Source of the DNA: Winogradskyella alexanderae
GTDB taxonomy: Bacteria; Bacteroidota; Bacteroidia; Flavobacteriales; Flavobacteriaceae
NCBI RefSeq assembly: GCF_020166335.1
Contig: NZ_JAIUJR010000002.1
Location: forward strand, 186,001 to 250,000
Direction: 5' to 3'
DNA length: 64,000 bases
The position numbers and the translations under genes were made by a program. Shown here in pieces: positions 27,734 to 35,674 of the stretch; positions within the stretch are counted from its first letter, which is position 1; the number at the start of each line of letters is the position of its first letter. A model generated the notes under the pieces. It saw nothing but the letters and a program-made list of their open reading frames with translations, did no database searches and was not told where the DNA came from.

Positions 27734-28002
27734 CCCAAAACATAAATAATCGTGTTTTGTTGATGAATATTTTTGAAGTTCCCACAAGCAAATAGAAAAT
27801 TAGTATTAATTGTTGCAATACTATCTAAGAGAATTGTGAGTTTTTAACTCATTCTATATTAGTTTTTTAACGAGATCCTAATTTACTTTGATAACTAATT
27901 CAATAGTGTTAGTGACATGTTAATTATTTAGAGGTATTGTTAAATCGTTACATCTCTTAACCTAATCCTTCACAAATATGAGGCAACAGAATTTTAAAAT
28001 AA

Positions 28003-28021
28003 TTAACTTAGCCTAAGTTAA
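28003..28021. promoter_or_regulatory. Perfect 19-bp palindrome upstream of the fatty-acid transporter
   Basis: TTAACTTAG and CTAAGTTAA are exact reverse complements around a single C. The right arm ends 9 bases before the ATG at 28031. The near-zero spacer favours a dimeric repressor operator over an RNA hairpin, although it would also cover the ribosome-binding region. Confidence 0.5.
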
Positions 28022-28030
28022 CCAACAAAA

Positions 28031-29425
28031 ATGCTCACTAGATTAGGTCAGAAATTCACTGATACCTTTACCAAATATATGCCTAGTGCATATGTGTTTG
28101 CATTAATACTTACACTTTTAACCGGTCTACTAGCACTAACATTTACAGAAAGTAAGCCTATAGTCGTTTTAGAAGGTTGGTACGAAGGCTTCTGGAAACT
28201 CTTGTCCTTCGGTATGCAGATTGTATTAATCATAATTACAGCATACTGCATTGCTGAATCCTCTCCTGTAAAGAATTCTATAGACAAACTGGCCACTTTG
28301 GTTAAAACTCCAACACAAGTTTATTTTATTGTCATAGCCTTAGGAGCATTACTTTCCTTGATAAGTTTTGGAATGGTCGTTGTCACCGCCATTTTAGGAC
28401 GTGAACTGGCACTACGCATTAAAGGCATCCACTACCCTTTTTTAATAGCTTGTGTTTACTTTTCATTTAACGGTTGGGTTTGTGGTCTGTCAAGTTCAAT
28501 TGCCTTATTGCTTAATACTGAAAATAACTTTTTAATCAAGGATGGAATATTAGACACAACCATATCAACAACTTTTAGCCTTGGCTCGAAACTTAATTTA
28601 TTCATGATTTTTTTATTTGTTGTAATTGCACCCTTAATTATTTGGCTTTTAATACCTAAAGATTCAATAGGTAAAGAACTGTCTGACTTAAAAACAGAAT
28701 CTATTGATGAAACCTCGTCTGTTAAAGATGAAGCATTATCTTATAAATTACCTTTCAAGGCAGTCTCAGACGCGCTTAACAATGCAGGATGGTTACAGCT
28801 CAGTGTGGCACTACTGGGTTTAATCTATATTGTTTATCATTTTTCGACTAAAGGATTTGACCTCAATTTCAACATCATGATTTTTATATTTTTGGTGTTA
28901 GGTTTGTTTCTTCATATTACACCAATGCGCTATAGTATTGCCATGAAGCGAGCAAGTAGCAATATTTCAGGAATTTTATTTCAGTATCCCTTTTATGCAG
29001 GGATTATGGGAATTATGATGGCTTCAGGATTAGGTACTAAAATTAGTGATGTATTGGCCTCAATTGCTACACCGAATTCTTATGCCTTTATCTCTTATCT
29101 CACAGGAGGTGTTGTAAATTTTGCCATACCATCCGCTGGTGGAGAATTTGCGGTGATTGGACCCAGTATTATCAATATGGTCAAAGATCTTGGCGTTGGA
29201 TTTGCACAAACTGAGGTAAATGCCATGGTAGCCAGAGCCTCAATGTCCGTTGCATATGGCGAGAGCCTTAGCAATTTATTACAACCCTTCTTTTTGCTTA
29301 TGGTATTTCCCGTTATGGGTAAAGGCATTAAAATACAAGCGCGCGATGTTGTAGGGTACTTATTTATTCCATTTTTAATTTTATTCATTATTCAATCCTT
29401 ATTGGTAACCTACATGCCGTTGTAA
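28031..29425 (+). CDS. atoE: Short-chain fatty acid transporter, AtoE family
   Basis: A 464-residue inner-membrane protein with about 11-12 hydrophobic segments. It matches the AtoE/TIGR00366 family: an N-terminal FTKYMPSAYVFALILT segment, a large central loop, and the conserved INM/NFAIPSAGGEFAVIGPSI and ASMSVAYGESLSNLLQPFF stretches in the C-terminal half. It is predicted to import short-chain fatty acids such as butyrate or acetoacetate. It stands alone after a long spacer. The palindrome ending 9 bases before the start is a probable control site. Confidence 0.88.
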   Translation: MLTRLGQKFTDTFTKYMPSAYVFALILTLLTGLLALTFTESKPIVVLEGWYEGFWKLLSFGMQIVLIIITAYCIAESSPVKNSIDKLATLVKTPTQVYFIVIALGALLSLISFGMVVVTAILGRELALRIKGIHYPFLIACVYFSFNGWVCGLSSSIALLLNTENNFLIKDGILDTTISTTFSLGSKLNLFMIFLFVVIAPLIIWLLIPKDSIGKELSDLKTESIDETSSVKDEALSYKLPFKAVSDALNNAGWLQLSVALLGLIYIVYHFSTKGFDLNFNIMIFIFLVLGLFLHITPMRYSIAMKRASSNISGILFQYPFYAGIMGIMMASGLGTKISDVLASIATPNSYAFISYLTGGVVNFAIPSAGGEFAVIGPSIINMVKDLGVGFAQTEVNAMVARASMSVAYGESLSNLLQPFFLLMVFPVMGKGIKIQARDVVGYLFIPFLILFIIQSLLVTYMPL

Positions 29426-29552
29426 AATTGCACCAGAGGCCCAATCTCCATATCTTAATTAAGTTCGTATAACTGACAGACATCATTTACTTTGTCACTT
29501 GCGTTTTTTACATTCCAACAAGTTTAAGGAAATGGTTCAAAATTTCTTGGCA

Positions 29553-30014
29553 ATGAAAAGGTTAATTATAGTTTCGGTACTTTCAATTTTCATGTTCGTT
29601 TATTTAAACGCACAAGAAAATTCTAATGGAAAAACAATCACGTCTTTCTCGGAACTGAATGTTGGTATTGCCCAATTAACTTCTGAGTATGATGTTTTTC
29701 CTGGCGTCTCCTATCTCTGGGGTAAAACAGTAGTTGATGAAAATAACTTTATTGTTGAATACGAGGCGGGTTTTGCCCTTCCTACTATTATAACTGGTAA
29801 AGTTGGTATAGGCAAAAAATTCGACAATACCCATGTTATAGTGGGTTTAAGGCCATATCCATTTAACCTATACTTTCAAGCCAGTCTCATGAGCGGAAAT
29901 AAGGGCTATTGGATTATGTCGGTAGAATATAATCCTGTGGGCAGTGATTCATTTATTTTCTTTGAATCACGCGCTTTGTTTAATATTGGGTATAGGTGGT
30001 ATTTGAATAAATAA
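29553..30014 (+). CDS. Exported protein of unknown function
   Basis: A 153-residue protein from the ATG at 29553, which gives a clean signal peptide (MKRLIIVSVLSIFMFVYLNA). The mature part is about 130 residues, rich in aromatic and alternating polar/hydrophobic residues, ending in LFNIGYRWYLNK. It looks like a small beta-barrel or surface beta protein. An in-frame ATG at 29499 would add 18 residues before the signal and is less likely. No family is recognised. It converges on the TlpA-like gene. Confidence 0.6.
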   Translation: MKRLIIVSVLSIFMFVYLNAQENSNGKTITSFSELNVGIAQLTSEYDVFPGVSYLWGKTVVDENNFIVEYEAGFALPTIITGKVGIGKKFDNTHVIVGLRPYPFNLYFQASLMSGNKGYWIMSVEYNPVGSDSFIFFESRALFNIGYRWYLNK

Positions 30015-30032
30015 ACAGGGTATTTTATGAAC

Positions 30033-31244
30033 TTATTCAGCTAGAAGTTCTGCTATGAAATTTTCAAAATCTTTTTTAAACTCAATATACTTATCACCAG
30101 TACCTGGCCCATTAAAACCAGTTTGTATTTTGCGTACCTTCCCTTTCTTATCAACAAAAATTGATGTTGGATAGGACATCACATGATTTAGCATTGGCAA
30201 TTTCTCTTGTAACTTTGCTTTACTACCTGTGCCGTATTGTGCTAAAATAATTGGGTATTCCATTCCAATACGTTCACGCAAACGGGCGATGTTGGCAAAG
30301 GCTTTTTCTGGTGTTTTAACAAATTCCACAGCCAAAGCTACAACCTCAAAACCTCTATCTTTATTGGCCTTATGAAACTCGGTGTAATACTTACTGCTAT
30401 CTAAACAATTAGGACACCAAGTCCCCATTATTTGCACTAAGACTACTTTATTTTTAAAACGTTCATCCTCTAGAGATACTATATTTTGATTTTCATCAGG
30501 AAATGAAAACTCTAATTGATCGTAACCGTCATTTAAAAAAGTGAGGTCTTCAACCTTTGGCAACTCGTACATAGCATTTCGTTTTGCAACAAAAGGTTCT
30601 TTCCAGTGTTTACCAGAATAAAACTGACCATTTAAAGTAGAGTCGGTAACTTTTGCTATAAATAAAAAGGCGTGTGCACCATCAAAAGTTGATAACCTAA
30701 GACTATCACCATCTACTATGCCCTCTAAATATCTGTAGTCACCAGTGGTGGTTCTAAATGTTCCTTGTACCTTATTCCCCTGCTGTTTAAAACTACCCTT
30801 GGCAATATATTCCCCTTTTGTCCCCTTGCTAAAGACTGTTTCCCATATACCGGTGACATCTTCACTAGGCTTATTAATGGTATTAAAACGGGTATCATTA
30901 TTAAACTCTGCCTTAAAAGGCGCAACACGTTTACGTGTTTTATTTATTAATTGACCTCTTAAATTAGCACCGTCAAATACAGCAGCGATATAACTATTAA
31001 ATACAGGAGTTTTAATATATATTGAGTCGTTAACATAGGTGATTTCATCTACCTCTATGCGCTCTTCAGCATTACTTATTGTTAACGTACTATCCGAAGT
31101 AACCTCGAAAATAAACGGTAACGCCTCATTATCCTGAACTTCTATCACTGCTCGATATATGCCCGTCTGTAATCTTTGGTACTTTGTTTCGCTCTGACAT
31201 GACACTATAAGTAAGGCCATGAATAAACCTAATACTTTTTGCAT
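30033..31244 (-). CDS. TlpA-like thioredoxin-fold lipoprotein with a large N-terminal domain
   Basis: A 403-residue protein. A lipobox (IVSC, Cys16) anchors it in the envelope. The C-terminal 150 residues are a TlpA/ResA-type thioredoxin domain with the redox motif WCPNC (Cys277/Cys280) and the cis-Pro loop SYPTSIFVD. The N-terminal 230 residues are beta-rich with two similar lipocalin-like stretches (about residues 25-110 and 130-225), which may bind a partner. It should reduce disulfides in the periplasm, for example during cytochrome c maturation; its partners are unknown. Confidence 0.85.
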   Translation of the reverse strand: MQKVLGLFMALLIVSCQSETKYQRLQTGIYRAVIEVQDNEALPFIFEVTSDSTLTISNAEERIEVDEITYVNDSIYIKTPVFNSYIAAVFDGANLRGQLINKTRKRVAPFKAEFNNDTRFNTINKPSEDVTGIWETVFSKGTKGEYIAKGSFKQQGNKVQGTFRTTTGDYRYLEGIVDGDSLRLSTFDGAHAFLFIAKVTDSTLNGQFYSGKHWKEPFVAKRNAMYELPKVEDLTFLNDGYDQLEFSFPDENQNIVSLEDERFKNKVVLVQIMGTWCPNCLDSSKYYTEFHKANKDRGFEVVALAVEFVKTPEKAFANIARLRERIGMEYPIILAQYGTGSKAKLQEKLPMLNHVMSYPTSIFVDKKGKVRKIQTGFNGPGTGDKYIEFKKDFENFIAELLAE

Positions 31245-31357
31245 TTAAAAATCTTTTTTAGAAAGTTCGAAATAACAACAATTACCTAACATAAAAAAGG
31301 ATAAGTCGAGCTGTTTTAAATTTCGGCCTCTAACTTTTAATACCATGCAACTATTTT

Positions 31358-31365
31358 TATCTTTG
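31358..31365 (+). promoter_or_regulatory. Bacteroidota -7 promoter element (TATCTTTG)
   Basis: An exact TAnnTTTG match 21 bases before the pheT ATG at 31387. A clear -33 TTTG is not seen. Confidence 0.5.
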
Positions 31366-31386
31366 TGGCTTGATTAATTAAACCAC

Positions 31387-33813
31387 ATGAAGATATCATA
31401 CAACTGGTTAAAACAGTTTATAAAGATAGATTGGCATGCCGAAAAAACAGGTGAGCTTCTCACTGACCTTGGATTAGAAATTGAAGGTATAGAAACATAC
31501 GAGTCTATTAAGGGAGGCCTAGAAGGAATTGTTGTTGGAGAGGTGTTAACTTGCAAGCAACATCCTAATGCCGATCGTCTAAAAATCACAACTGTAGATA
31601 TCGGTGGTGAAACACCTTTGCAAATTGTATGTGGTGCACCAAACGTTGCAAAAGGACAAAAAGTTCCAGTTGCTACTATTGGCACTACTCTTTATACTGC
31701 TGAAGGGGAAGCTTGGAAAATAAAAAAGGGCAAAATCCGTGGTGAGGAAAGTCACGGAATGATTTGTGCTGAAGATGAATTAGGATTGGGTGAATCCCAT
31801 GATGGTATCATGGTTTTAGACAAACTTTTAAAGGTTGGCACAAAAGCATCAGAAGTTTTCAAAGTAGAAAACGACCAGGTTTTTGAAATTGGCCTAACAC
31901 CTAACCGAGCTGATGCAATGAGCCATTACGGTGTAGCAAGAGATTTAAAAGCTGGATTGCTACAAAAAGAGGTTACTTTAGAATTGATTACACCATCAGT
32001 TAGTTCATATCATGTTGATGCGCGTTCGCTTAAAATTGATGTCGAAGTAAAAGATAAAGAGAAATGTCCCCGTTATTGTGGTGTCACTATTTCTGGTGTG
32101 AAAGTAGAACCTTCTCCAAGTTGGCTACAGCATAAATTAAAATCCATAGGCCTCTCTCCAATCAACAACATTGTTGATATAACTAATTATGTGCTACATG
32201 AACTAGGTCAACCTTTGCATGCCTTTGACGCACAAAAAATTGCAGGTAACAAAGTTGAAGTTAAAACCTGTAAAGCGGGCACAAAATTTACCACATTAGA
32301 CGAAAATGTTAGGGAATTACATGAAGAAGATTTAATGATTTGCGATGCTGAAAAACCAATGTGTATTGCTGGTGTATTTGGTGGTATAGATTCAGGAGTA
32401 ACAGAAAACACAAAGGATATCTTTTTGGAAAGTGCTTATTTCAATCCTGTTAGCATTCGTAAAACCGCAAAGCGTCACGGATTAAATACTGATGCCTCAT
32501 TTCGCTTTGAACGTGGTATAGATCCTAATATTACAGAATACGCTCTTAAACGGGCTGCTTTATTAATAACAGATATAGCTGGAGGAGAAATTTCTAGTGA
32601 CATATCGGATTCGTATCCAGTAAAAATCAAAGATTTTGAGGTAAGGTTAAGTTTCGATAATGCCAGGAAGTTAATAGGTGAAGAAATTCCGAGGGAAACC
32701 ATTAAAAGTATTTTAACATCGTTGGATATAAAAGTAAACAATGTCACCGAAACAGGTTTGGGATTGACTGTACCTGCTTACCGCAACGATGTGCAACGTG
32801 AAGCCGATGTTATAGAGGAAATTCTAAGAGTATACGGTTATAATAATGTTGGTACTACAGAAAAACTAAATGCTTCAATTTCTAATTCAACACGTTTTGA
32901 AGATTACAAACTCCAGAATATAATTGGCAATCAACTGGTATCTCGAGGTTTCTTTGAAATTATGACCAACTCACTCACTACACCAAAATATGTGAATTTT
33001 AGTGAGTCCCTAAAAAAAGAGCACAATGTAGAAATACTCAATCCACTAAGCAACGACCTAGGAGTAATGCGTCAATCTCTATTGTTTTCAGGACTTGAGG
33101 CTGTAGCGCACAATATAAACAGAAAACGAGGTGACCTTAAATTATTTGAATTTGGTAAAACGTATCATCAGTATTCAGAAGATAGAGAAGAATACAAACA
33201 CCTATCACTTTATGTAACAGGTAATAAAGTGATAGAACTCTGGAATTCTGCATCAAATCCAAGTGATTTTTTCTATTTAAAAGGTATTGTTGAAGCTATT
33301 TTGGAACGTCTTGGATTAACGCGCCTAAAATCTTCCCCTGCTAAATCTGATCTTTTAAGCGAAGGTTTATCATTCTCTTTTGGTAAGAAAAAAATGGTGG
33401 AATTTGGAGTGGTTAAAAAATCAGTATTGAAGAGCTTTGGTATTACGCAACATATTCTTTTTGCAGACTTTAATTGGGATAACGTTTTAGAAATGGCTAA
33501 ACACGGCAGTATCACTTTTAAAGCTATACCAAAGTATCCAGAAGTTAGAAGAGATTTTGCGTTATTATTAGACAGTAATGTTTCCTTTGAAGACATTTAT
33601 ACTCTAGCAAAACAAACCGAAAAACAGTTGCTAAAGAATATAACCCTTTTTGATGTTTACGAAGGTAAAAATTTACCAAAAGGTAAAAAGAGTTATGCGG
33701 TTAGCTTTATCCTTCAGGATGAAAACAAAACACTCACTGATAAGCAGATTGATAAAATAATGTCGAAGCTTCAATCTAATTTTGAGACTAAATTAGGTGC
33801 AGAATTAAGGTAG
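31387..33813 (+). CDS. pheT: Phenylalanyl-tRNA synthetase beta subunit
   Basis: An 808-residue protein with the full bacterial PheT domain order: an EMAP-like tRNA-binding domain at about residues 40-150 (CKQHPNADRLKITTVD), B3/B4 editing domain at about 210-400, B5 at about 405-475, the catalytic-like core and a C-terminal FDX-ACB anticodon-binding domain (YPEVRRDFALLLD). With PheS, encoded elsewhere, it charges tRNA-Phe. No truncation or frameshift is seen. It has its own promoter element and is monocistronic here. Confidence 0.97.
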   Translation: MKISYNWLKQFIKIDWHAEKTGELLTDLGLEIEGIETYESIKGGLEGIVVGEVLTCKQHPNADRLKITTVDIGGETPLQIVCGAPNVAKGQKVPVATIGTTLYTAEGEAWKIKKGKIRGEESHGMICAEDELGLGESHDGIMVLDKLLKVGTKASEVFKVENDQVFEIGLTPNRADAMSHYGVARDLKAGLLQKEVTLELITPSVSSYHVDARSLKIDVEVKDKEKCPRYCGVTISGVKVEPSPSWLQHKLKSIGLSPINNIVDITNYVLHELGQPLHAFDAQKIAGNKVEVKTCKAGTKFTTLDENVRELHEEDLMICDAEKPMCIAGVFGGIDSGVTENTKDIFLESAYFNPVSIRKTAKRHGLNTDASFRFERGIDPNITEYALKRAALLITDIAGGEISSDISDSYPVKIKDFEVRLSFDNARKLIGEEIPRETIKSILTSLDIKVNNVTETGLGLTVPAYRNDVQREADVIEEILRVYGYNNVGTTEKLNASISNSTRFEDYKLQNIIGNQLVSRGFFEIMTNSLTTPKYVNFSESLKKEHNVEILNPLSNDLGVMRQSLLFSGLEAVAHNINRKRGDLKLFEFGKTYHQYSEDREEYKHLSLYVTGNKVIELWNSASNPSDFFYLKGIVEAILERLGLTRLKSSPAKSDLLSEGLSFSFGKKKMVEFGVVKKSVLKSFGITQHILFADFNWDNVLEMAKHGSITFKAIPKYPEVRRDFALLLDSNVSFEDIYTLAKQTEKQLLKNITLFDVYEGKNLPKGKKSYAVSFILQDENKTLTDKQIDKIMSKLQSNFETKLGAELR

Positions 33814-33955
33814 ATGGAAACATTAAGATAACAATTCCTGAAACTGGCTTTAGTCATGAGCGTTGTTTTTTTTGAATGCTTTAAACATTAATTTTTATTT
33901 AATAATTGCCACCTGAATATTTGTTAAATTTACACTTTAACTAATATTCAAAGAA

Positions 33956-34456
33956 ATGGCAAATATTACATTAGGTGGAAATCCAATTCAAACAGTAGGT
34001 AATTTACCTCAAGCGGGAACAAAAGCTCCAGATTTTAAATTAACAGCTACAGATTTATCGGATAAAAGTTTATCTGATTTTGAAGGGTCAAGATTGGTTT
34101 TAAATATTTTTCCAAGCATAGACACCGGCACTTGCGCACAATCAGTTAGAACATTTAACGAAAAAGCAAGTGCATTAGAGAATACCAAAGTTTTGTGCAT
34201 CTCAAAAGATTTACCTTTTGCAATGGCCCGTTTTTGCGGTGCTGAAGGTCTTGATAATGTTACAAACTTATCTGATTACAAAACAGGTGATTTTGGAAAG
34301 TCATATGGCCTAACTATTGCTAATAGTGCTTTGGAAACTTTACTTTCTAGGTGTATCGTAGTTATCGACACAGATGGTACTATATTACATACAGAGCAGG
34401 TTGGCGAAATTGCAGACGAACCAAATTATGAGGCAGCCTTAAATGCATTAAGCTAG
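33956..34456 (+). CDS. tpx: Thiol peroxidase Tpx
   Basis: A 166-residue atypical 2-Cys peroxiredoxin that reduces peroxides with thioredoxin. The peroxidatic Cys60 sits in PSIDTGTCAQSVR and the resolving Cys94 in ARFCGAEG, close to the positions in E. coli Tpx (61 and 95). There is no signal peptide. The dgkA gene begins 15 bases downstream, so the two may share a transcript. Confidence 0.95.
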   Translation: MANITLGGNPIQTVGNLPQAGTKAPDFKLTATDLSDKSLSDFEGSRLVLNIFPSIDTGTCAQSVRTFNEKASALENTKVLCISKDLPFAMARFCGAEGLDNVTNLSDYKTGDFGKSYGLTIANSALETLLSRCIVVIDTDGTILHTEQVGEIADEPNYEAALNALS

Positions 34457-34471
34457 TTCTGCCGCTAAATA

Positions 34472-34840
34472 ATGCAAAACAAAGAATCCTTTATTGTTAA
34501 CAGACTAAAAAGTGTAGGCTATGCCTTTAAGGGCATGCTCATACTTATTAAAACCGAGTCTAGTATTAAAATCCAGGTTTTTATTGCAATAATTGTTACG
34601 GTTGCAGGTTTTGTTTTTGGAATTTCTAAAACAGAATGGATGATACAAATTGGCATGATCGGTCTCGTAATGAGTATCGAAGGCATCAATACCGCAATTG
34701 AATACTTGGCCGATTTTGTACATCCGCAACATCATGAAAAAATTGGTTTAATTAAGGATATTGCTGCTGGTGCCGTTTTCATTGCATCTATAATTGCAGT
34801 GATTGTAGGTGGTTTTATATATCTTCCTAAATTTCTTTGA
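34472..34840 (+). CDS. dgkA: Diacylglycerol/undecaprenol kinase
   Basis: A 122-residue membrane protein with three hydrophobic segments (about residues 36-52, 57-78 and 96-116). It has the DgkA-family active-site motif E70-x-x-N-T-A-I-E77 with Asp81. It phosphorylates diacylglycerol or undecaprenol; the Gram-negative homologue recycles diacylglycerol from membrane-derived glucan synthesis, so which lipid is used here is open. The start lies 15 bases after tpx. Confidence 0.9.
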   Translation: MQNKESFIVNRLKSVGYAFKGMLILIKTESSIKIQVFIAIIVTVAGFVFGISKTEWMIQIGMIGLVMSIEGINTAIEYLADFVHPQHHEKIGLIKDIAAGAVFIASIIAVIVGGFIYLPKFL

Positions 34841-34874
34841 TACCAAAACCGCTAGGATAAGCGTTACTTATTTG

Positions 34875-34882
34875 TATTTTTG
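34875..34882 (+). promoter_or_regulatory. Bacteroidota -7 promoter element (TATTTTTG)
   Basis: An exact TAnnTTTG match that overlaps an in-frame TTG at 34880. Transcription would start near 34887, downstream of that TTG, so it cannot be the start codon if this promoter is used. Confidence 0.4.
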
Positions 34883-34912
34883 ATTTACCCTTATTTCAAC
34901 ATAGTTATTGCC

Positions 34913-35650
34913 TTGCAAATCAAACATTTTATAATATGGTTATTCTTTGTTTTTTCAACTTTAAGTCCTGAAAAAAAGGATCACTCTTTAAATGAAGCAT
35001 TAATTCAGATTGATAAAGCATTTGTTTTAGGGAAATTTAATTACAAGACCGATACTAATTTTATCAAAGTAGATCCAAAATACTCATCTAAAGAGATTTA
35101 TCTTAACATGGAAGTATATGAAGCCTTCATTGAAATGTATGACCATGCTGAGAAAGACGGTATTAGTCTTAAAATTATTTCAGGTACTCGAAATTTTAGT
35201 GAACAAAAAGCAATATGGGAACGCAAATGGGTAAAATACACCTATCTTGAGCCAAAAGAACGAGCAGAAAAGATATTGGAATACAGTTCTATGCCATCCA
35301 CCTCTAGGCACCATTGGGGAACAGATTTGGATTTAAATAGTCTTAATAATTCGTATTTTAACGGCGGAAAAGGCAAAAGTGAGTATGAGTGGTTAAAGGC
35401 TAATGCAAATAATTTTGGATTTTATCAAGTTTATACTGAAAAATCAATAGGCAGAACAGGCTATAATCTAGAAAAATGGCATTGGTCCTTCCTGCCTTTA
35501 GCAAGTAAATATTTAGATTTTTACAATAAAAATATTGAATACTCAGATATTAGAGGATTTAAAGGAGATACACTGGCGTCAGAAATGAAGATGATACATA
35601 ACTATGTAAATGGTTTATCAAAAAAAGTAAAGGGTTATAAAAGTGAATAA
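34913..35650 (+). CDS. Exported M15-family D-Ala-D-Ala carboxypeptidase-like protein
   Basis: About 245 residues from the TTG at 34913, which gives a signal-type N-terminus (LQIKHFIIWLFFVFS). The M15/VanY zinc motif SRHHWGTDLDLNS, an SGTRNFSEQKAIW segment and EKWHWSF supply the His, Asp and His ligands. It would trim the stem peptides of peptidoglycan. An upstream TTG at 34880 also opens the frame, but it falls inside a promoter element. No ATG start is available before the signal sequence, so the exact start is uncertain by a few codons. Confidence 0.75.
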   Translation: MQIKHFIIWLFFVFSTLSPEKKDHSLNEALIQIDKAFVLGKFNYKTDTNFIKVDPKYSSKEIYLNMEVYEAFIEMYDHAEKDGISLKIISGTRNFSEQKAIWERKWVKYTYLEPKERAEKILEYSSMPSTSRHHWGTDLDLNSLNNSYFNGGKGKSEYEWLKANANNFGFYQVYTEKSIGRTGYNLEKWHWSFLPLASKYLDFYNKNIEYSDIRGFKGDTLASEMKMIHNYVNGLSKKVKGYKSE

Positions 35651-35674
35651 GGCTTTGAACCGTTCGGAAACTAT

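Larger units (their letters stand above)
27648..28030. other. Intergenic region with a minus-strand terminator-like hairpin and a palindrome
   Basis: No open reading frame worth calling is present on either strand. Near the recG end lies a hairpin whose T tract is on the minus strand (27706-27733). Just before the transporter start lies a perfect 19-base palindrome (28003-28021). The rest is AT-rich with no clear TAnnTTTG element. The combination suggests regulation of the transporter and possibly a small minus-strand transcript. Confidence 0.5.
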
